Position numbers and translations under genes: made by a program. 64,000 nucleotides of DNA from Rhodospirillaceae bacterium (GTDB taxonomy: Bacteria > Pseudomonadota > Alphaproteobacteria > Rhodospirillales > UBA2165), in assembly GCA_018649725.1 (NCBI GenBank), contig JABIHH010000063.1, positions 124,001 to 188,000 on the forward strand. The letters are read 5' to 3'. The first letter of the stretch is position 1, and every line of letters starts with the position of its first letter. Shown piece by piece: positions 60,076 to 64,000 of the stretch. Below the pieces are notes generated by a model, which searched no databases, had not been told where the DNA came from, and worked only from the letters and a program-made list of their open reading frames with translations.

Positions 60076-60507
60076 TCATTCGGTATCGGTCAACTTAACA
60101 CCAAATAATTCCATCCGATGCCCAATTAACTTATATCCTAATCTTTCCGCAATTATACGCTGAAGCTCTTCAACTTCCTCGTCGTGAAACTCAATAATTT
60201 TGCCCGACTGAACATCAATCAAATGATCATGGTGATCGTCGCTGGTTTGTTCGTAGCGCGCTCTGCCATCGCCAAAATCGAGCCGATCCAACAAGCCGGC
60301 TTCTTCAAAAAGGCGTACCGTGCGATAGACCGTTGCGATACTGATTTTCGAATCAAGCTTGACCGAGCGTCGATATAATTCTTCCACGTCTGGATGATCT
60401 TCTGCACTCGACAACACCTCAGCGATAATGCGCCTTTGTCCTGTCATCTTCATGCCACGTTCAATACAAAGCTGCTCGAGGCGAGAAGTGTTTTCTAGGT
60501 CAGTCAC
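60076..60507 (-). CDS. fur: Ferric uptake regulator family protein (Fur)
   Basis: 143 residues from GTG 60507. The winged helix is MKMTGQRRIIAEVLSSAEDHPDVEELY to KISIATVYRTVRLFEEAGLL. The metal-binding DDHHDHLID is typical of Fur, but the C-terminal CxxC zinc site is absent, as in many alphaproteobacterial Fur/Mur proteins. It regulates iron or manganese uptake. Together with irr it is the second Fur-family regulator in this window. Confidence 0.9.
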   Translation of the reverse strand: MTDLENTSRLEQLCIERGMKMTGQRRIIAEVLSSAEDHPDVEELYRRSVKLDSKISIATVYRTVRLFEEAGLLDRLDFGDGRARYEQTSDDHHDHLIDVQSGKIIEFHDEEVEELQRIIAERLGYKLIGHRMELFGVKLTDTE

Positions 60508-60651
60508 AGCGGCTAAATTCCCTTAAACTTTATGAAATAATTATAGCCTGCAAATGATATCATTGAATTGGCTGCAATCAAGCCTCCTATGGCAACACCT
60601 CATAACCTAAGGGAGCCTGGACTTTAACATTATGCATCCGAATTTAAATAT

Positions 60652-61056
60652 TTAGCGGCGAGATTTGGTACCAAGACCGATTTTTTTAGCCAATGAACTG
60701 CGGTGTTTGGCATAATTTGGCGCCACCATCGGATAGTCTCGCGGCAGCCCCCATTTCTCACGGTATTCTTCCGGTGACATATTATAGGCTGTCTTGAGGT
60801 GACGTTTGAGCATTTTCAGCTGCTTACCGTCTTCAAGGCACACAATATAGTCCGGCAATATGGATTTTTTTATCGAAACAGCAGGCTGAAGACGCTCAGA
60901 CGATGCGTCGCCATTTCCAACATTGGCCAAGGTTTTATAGACATCTTGAATGAGTTGCGGCAAATCACTCACAGGCAAAACATTGTTGCTCACATGGGCA
61001 GCGACAATTTCAGTCGTCAACTCCAGCAATTCAATTTGATTTTCCTGATCAGACAT
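60652..61056 (-). CDS. MucR/Ros family transcriptional regulator
   Basis: 134 residues from ATG 61056, with GAGGG 9 bases upstream; an upstream ATG at 61074 overlaps that site. The Ros-type zinc finger is in IVCLEDGKQLKMLKRHLKTA with the Cys-x2-Asp and His pattern, followed by MSPEEYREKWGLPRDYPMVAP. MucR proteins silence AT-rich and exopolysaccharide or virulence genes in alphaproteobacteria, and bind AT-rich DNA such as the region upstream of this gene. Confidence 0.92.
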   Translation of the reverse strand: MSDQENQIELLELTTEIVAAHVSNNVLPVSDLPQLIQDVYKTLANVGNGDASSERLQPAVSIKKSILPDYIVCLEDGKQLKMLKRHLKTAYNMSPEEYREKWGLPRDYPMVAPNYAKHRSSLAKKIGLGTKSRR

Positions 61057-61078
61057 AAAATTTAGCCCTCGCATGTTT

Positions 61079-61094
61079 TATCTTTGAAAAGATA
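61079..61094. promoter_or_regulatory. Palindrome upstream of the MucR gene
   Basis: TATCTTT and AAAGATA with a 2-base centre lie 23-38 bases before the start codon, next to a 150-base AT-rich stretch. It is a candidate site for autoregulation. Confidence 0.4.
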
Positions 61095-61241
61095 GGGTAA
61101 CATTTCATTTTTAACAAGAACAGCCAAGTTAATTTTAGCGATTTATTGTAATTAACATTGATATTACTTGAGTAAATATGATTTTAACTCTTAATTTTTA
61201 GCCGCTTCTGCCTAATATATTTCAGATAGTACAGATTACTC

Positions 61242-61706
61242 TTACATAGTCTTTGCCAAAATTAGTGCATCAATGCGGCCCTTTAGTCCCGGATAATAGC
61301 CAGATCGCCGTCCGACCTCTTTAAACCCCTCCGCCTGATACAGTGCTTTGGCCGCAACATTGTCAGCGGCGACCTCCAAAAATATTTTACGGGCGCCAAT
61401 TTCCTGCACTTTGATCACCAGGCCCTGCAACATTCTATCGGCAAGCCCTTGGCGGCGCCATTGAGATAAAACGCCAATTGTTAAAATCTCACATTCGTCT
61501 GACGTCGCCTGGCAGAGAATAAAGCCGCCAATTTCATCCATCGATTGGACAACAAAGCCAAATACTGTCGGCAAAATTAGAAGGTCCTGAAACTCTTTGG
61601 TCGACCATGCATCATCAAAACAAGCCGCGTGGAGGGTCGCCATTAATTCAGCGTGAGCAATTGAGCTTTCAACAAGCGTCAGGTGAGGATCTGGCGATAT
61701 GGCCAT
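61242..61706 (-). CDS. rimI: RimI-like N-acetyltransferase
   Basis: 154 residues. A GNAT fold has ILTIGVLSQWRRQGLADRML (acetyl-CoA loop) and FLEVAADNVAAKALYQAEGFKEVG. RimI acetylates the N-terminus of ribosomal protein S18 and is often linked to tsaB, as here (11 bases away). Confidence 0.9.
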   Translation of the reverse strand: MAISPDPHLTLVESSIAHAELMATLHAACFDDAWSTKEFQDLLILPTVFGFVVQSMDEIGGFILCQATSDECEILTIGVLSQWRRQGLADRMLQGLVIKVQEIGARKIFLEVAADNVAAKALYQAEGFKEVGRRSGYYPGLKGRIDALILAKTM

Positions 61707-61717
61707 GCGACTTCGAT

Positions 61718-62431
61718 CTAAACTTTAAATTTACGCGTTGGCAGTTTCACACCTGACATGTTGACGTCGGGCGGCTTTAGATAAAGCGGCTGGGGGGTCG
61801 CGAGTTCATCACCGCTGCGAAACTTCGCCCAAGCCAACTCGGCGGCAATTGCTGGCTCGACATGCGGCCCGCTGGAAGCCAGGACGATCTCCGCGTCACC
61901 ACTTTGCAACAAAGGCATAACCCGCTCCGCCACATCCCCTGCCAGCACTAGCGGCCCCTCCCCCGCCAAAGCCAGCAAGCCAGCTTCATCAACTGCCTGG
62001 GGCGTACTTAGCATGACCAAATTTGCATCATAGAGACAGGCGTAAAAATCGGCGCGTTTGGTTTCCAGCACAACCAGGATGTTGCGCGCCTGGTTGCCCG
62101 AAACTTGGCGCTCAGAGAGCGGTATCGCTGCCGCAAGGGCGTCAAAATTTGTGATGCCAATCAGGGGTAGGTTGCTGGCAAGGGCTAAGCTGCGCGCCGT
62201 GGCCAAGCCAATTCGGATGCCGGTGAAGGCACCCGGACCAATGGTGACCGCGAGCAAGTCTAGATCCTGATAATCTAACTGCGCGTCGGCCAATGCGGCT
62301 TCGATCATCGGCACCAGAACTTCAGCATGACCGCGCTCGAGCATGGCCTTGTTCTCGGCCAGAACTTCGGCCTTGCGCCAAACAGTGATGGCGCAGGAAG
62401 ATGTCGCTGTATCAAAGGCCAAAACGGTCAT
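61718..62431 (-). CDS. tsaB: tRNA threonylcarbamoyladenosine biosynthesis protein TsaB
   Basis: 237 residues. The ASKHA-fold start is LAFDTATSSCAITVW and the core motif is VTIGPGAFTGIRIGLATARSLA. With TsaD and TsaE it makes the t6A37 modification of tRNA. It is divergent from the dipeptidase gene. Confidence 0.94.
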   Translation of the reverse strand: MTVLAFDTATSSCAITVWRKAEVLAENKAMLERGHAEVLVPMIEAALADAQLDYQDLDLLAVTIGPGAFTGIRIGLATARSLALASNLPLIGITNFDALAAAIPLSERQVSGNQARNILVVLETKRADFYACLYDANLVMLSTPQAVDEAGLLALAGEGPLVLAGDVAERVMPLLQSGDAEIVLASSGPHVEPAIAAELAWAKFRSGDELATPQPLYLKPPDVNMSGVKLPTRKFKV

Positions 62432-62528
62432 TGAAATCTGTTACTTTCAGCAATAGTGATGGTTTAATGATCCCTTAAACGTGTTTCTTATAGTATTAAC
62501 ACCTGAAAATACAGAACCCAATTGAGGG

Positions 62529-63107
62529 ATGAAATCCGAAAAAGTCATGAGCCTTATTGAAATTTTACCCGAGACCCATGGTGTTGAGATCTCCATCGAG
62601 TATGCCACGGCCAATAATTTCACTGACAAACCCGTCTATGGCCGAGCGGGTTGCTATCTTCACCCAGAAGCCGAGGAGCTTTTGCGCGTCGCTGTGGATC
62701 TCGCCGGCAACTTATCTTTGAAGATCAAAATATTCGATGCCTTTCGACCTTCCGAGGCGCAATGGGTGCTTTGGAGCCATACACCAGATCCGGATTTTCT
62801 CGCTGACCCCAAACGTGGCTCGCCCCATTCCAGAGGCGCAGCCGTCGATTTAACACTGATTGATGCAGGCGGACGCGAGTTGGAGATGGGCACACCATTT
62901 GATGCCTTTACGCCCCTCTCGCATCATGGCAACCAAGGTGTCAGCGTTGAAGCCCAACGCAACCGCGCCTTGCTCATGGGGCTAATGACCACGGCGGGAT
63001 GGGATTTTTACCGCAATGAATGGTGGCATTATCAGCTCTTTGATGCGAGAAGACTTCCCGTATTTAGCGATTCAGTGTTAGATAAGCCAATGATGCCCCA
63101 AGAATAA
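62529..63107 (+). CDS. D-alanyl-D-alanine dipeptidase (VanX/DdpX family)
   Basis: 192 residues from ATG 62529; an ATG at 62547 is also possible and the GAGGG before the first is very close. Zinc ligands fit SPHSRGAAVDLTL (His and Asp) and FYRNEWWHYQLF (Glu and His). It hydrolyses D-Ala-D-Ala, probably in cell-wall recycling. There is no signal peptide, so it is cytoplasmic. Confidence 0.9.
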   Translation: MKSEKVMSLIEILPETHGVEISIEYATANNFTDKPVYGRAGCYLHPEAEELLRVAVDLAGNLSLKIKIFDAFRPSEAQWVLWSHTPDPDFLADPKRGSPHSRGAAVDLTLIDAGGRELEMGTPFDAFTPLSHHGNQGVSVEAQRNRALLMGLMTTAGWDFYRNEWWHYQLFDARRLPVFSDSVLDKPMMPQE

Positions 63108-63131
63108 CCATGAGTGGAAATTAAAACGAAA

Positions 63132-64000
63132 ATGATTAAAGCAGATGGAAGTACTCTCATTAAGTCTCTGCTGTTGGGCAGTTTGGTTCTGAGCGCCTTG
63201 GGGGTTATCTCGACCCGCGCTGAGGCCAGAAGCTCTGCTGTTATTTTGATGTATCACCGCTTTGGCGAAACGGCATTTCCGTCGACGAATATCCGCCTCA
63301 AACAATTCGACAAACATATCGAAGAACTCTCAAACGGCACTTACACCGTCTGGCCGGTCACCAAAATTATTGCCGCCATTCGAAAGGGTGAGGATCTACC
63401 GGACCGGACCGTGGGCATTACCGTCGATGATGGCTTTCGCTCGGTCTACACAGAGGCCTGGCCCCGGCTCAAAAAGGCTGGGCTGCCTTTTACCGTCTTC
63501 GTGGCGACAGCGCCCATCAACCGTGGCTCCAACAATTATATGAGCTGGGATCAAATCAGAACGCTGAAAAAAGCCGGTGTCGAGATTGGCGCGCACACGG
63601 CGTCGCATAATCACATGCCGGCCTCCGATGCCGCCCGCAATGAGGCCGAACTTGAAAATTCCAATGCCCGCATGATCCAGGAAATCGGAGCCGCCCCCGT
63701 GCTGTTCGCCTATCCATTTGGCGAGGCCAGCCTGAAAGCCCAAAAACTGGTCCGCCAAAAGGGCTATAAAATGGCTTTTGGGCAGCATTCCGGCGTGGTC
63801 AACACCTCCACTGATTTCAATTATATTCCGAGATTTGCCCTCAATGAGAACTATGGCGATATCAATCGGCTGCGCCTCGTCTTAAACGCCCTGCCCTTGC
63901 CAGCCAACGACATCACCCCAGCCGATCCGTTGATTGCCAAAAACAATCCGCCCGATTTTGGCTTTACTGTCGCAGCGTCGGTTAAAAACCTGCATCGCCT
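63132..64000 (+). CDS. Polysaccharide deacetylase family protein, 3' end cut off
   Basis: 289 codons are visible from ATG 63132 to the window edge. A signal peptide covers about residues 1-36 (LLLGSLVLSALGVISTRAEA). The NodB-homology domain has GITVDDGFRSVYTEAWP (Asp-Asp motif) and GAHTASHNHM (His-x3-His), then FAYPFGEAS. It should remove N- or O-acetyl groups from a periplasmic or extracellular glycan. The family is often about 350 residues, so a fair part of the C-terminus is missing. Confidence 0.85.
   Translation, partial: MIKADGSTLIKSLLLGSLVLSALGVISTRAEARSSAVILMYHRFGETAFPSTNIRLKQFDKHIEELSNGTYTVWPVTKIIAAIRKGEDLPDRTVGITVDDGFRSVYTEAWPRLKKAGLPFTVFVATAPINRGSNNYMSWDQIRTLKKAGVEIGAHTASHNHMPASDAARNEAELENSNARMIQEIGAAPVLFAYPFGEASLKAQKLVRQKGYKMAFGQHSGVVNTSTDFNYIPRFALNENYGDINRLRLVLNALPLPANDITPADPLIAKNNPPDFGFTVAASVKNLHR

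Overview
The window is chromosomal core DNA of an alphaproteobacterium of moderate base composition. The evidence is the block rpsT-dnaA-dnaN-recF-gyrB, the order mutM-ubiE-ubiB-coaBC-dut, the operon rimP-nusA-ylxR-infB-rbfA-truB-rpsO-pnp, the order tsaB-rimI-mucR-fur-miaB-phoH-ybeY-corC-lnt-xre-metK-trmB, and the alphaproteobacterial signature proteins Irr, MucR, DUF3126 and CysK/Rrf2. The gene set resembles marine Rhodospirillales-type lineages, but I cannot name a genus from sequence alone. No rRNA, tRNA, CRISPR array, insertion sequence or prophage was seen.

Layout. 1-9.3 kb is an accessory-looking stretch of single genes: a cut-off aldolase/dehydrogenase fusion, a class III cyclase, a metallo-beta-lactamase-fold lipoprotein, a MAPEG protein divergent from a TetR repressor across a highly symmetric operator, a GFA/CENP-V protein, an arylsulfotransferase-like propeller, DUF3126, an EamA transporter, and a glutathione S-transferase whose active-site codon is an in-frame TGA. 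9.4-16.5 kb holds an envelope group: a two-domain dehydrogenase fusion overlapping hldE, a second GST between palindromic elements, a class A PBP and a pentapeptide-repeat protein. 16.6-24.3 kb is the replication block. 24.4-33.9 kb carries mutM, ubiquinone, CoA and dUTP genes, Rrf2-cysK, a MoeB-like enzyme, a 2-hydroxyacid dehydrogenase and an SH3 protein. 34.0-37.1 kb is a rubrerythrin/Fe-S reductase/DUF3501 cluster next to irr. 37.2-39.8 kb is fabA-fabB-fabI. 40.0-49.5 kb is the transcription/translation operon with its leader. 49.6-51.5 kb is an AT-richer islet. 51.5-64.0 kb runs from trmB to the tsaB region and ends in a cut-off polysaccharide deacetylase.

Main discoveries. (1) The GST at 8604-9293 is a strong selenoprotein candidate. 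Eleven codons with an excellent ribosome-binding site precede TGA, which stands exactly where the family has its catalytic Cys, and a candidate SECIS hairpin follows. Ordinary gene calling would truncate it. (2) ylxR has no ATG, GTG or TTG before its conserved Cys motif and probably starts at CTG or ATT. (3) The tetR/MAPEG intergenic region is a nested, nearly perfectly symmetric operator. (4) A palindromic element of the form TGTCCG...CGGACA occurs three times, always next to accessory genes. (5) Nested inverted repeats lie upstream of dnaA, and a rimP-type attenuator lies upstream of rimP.
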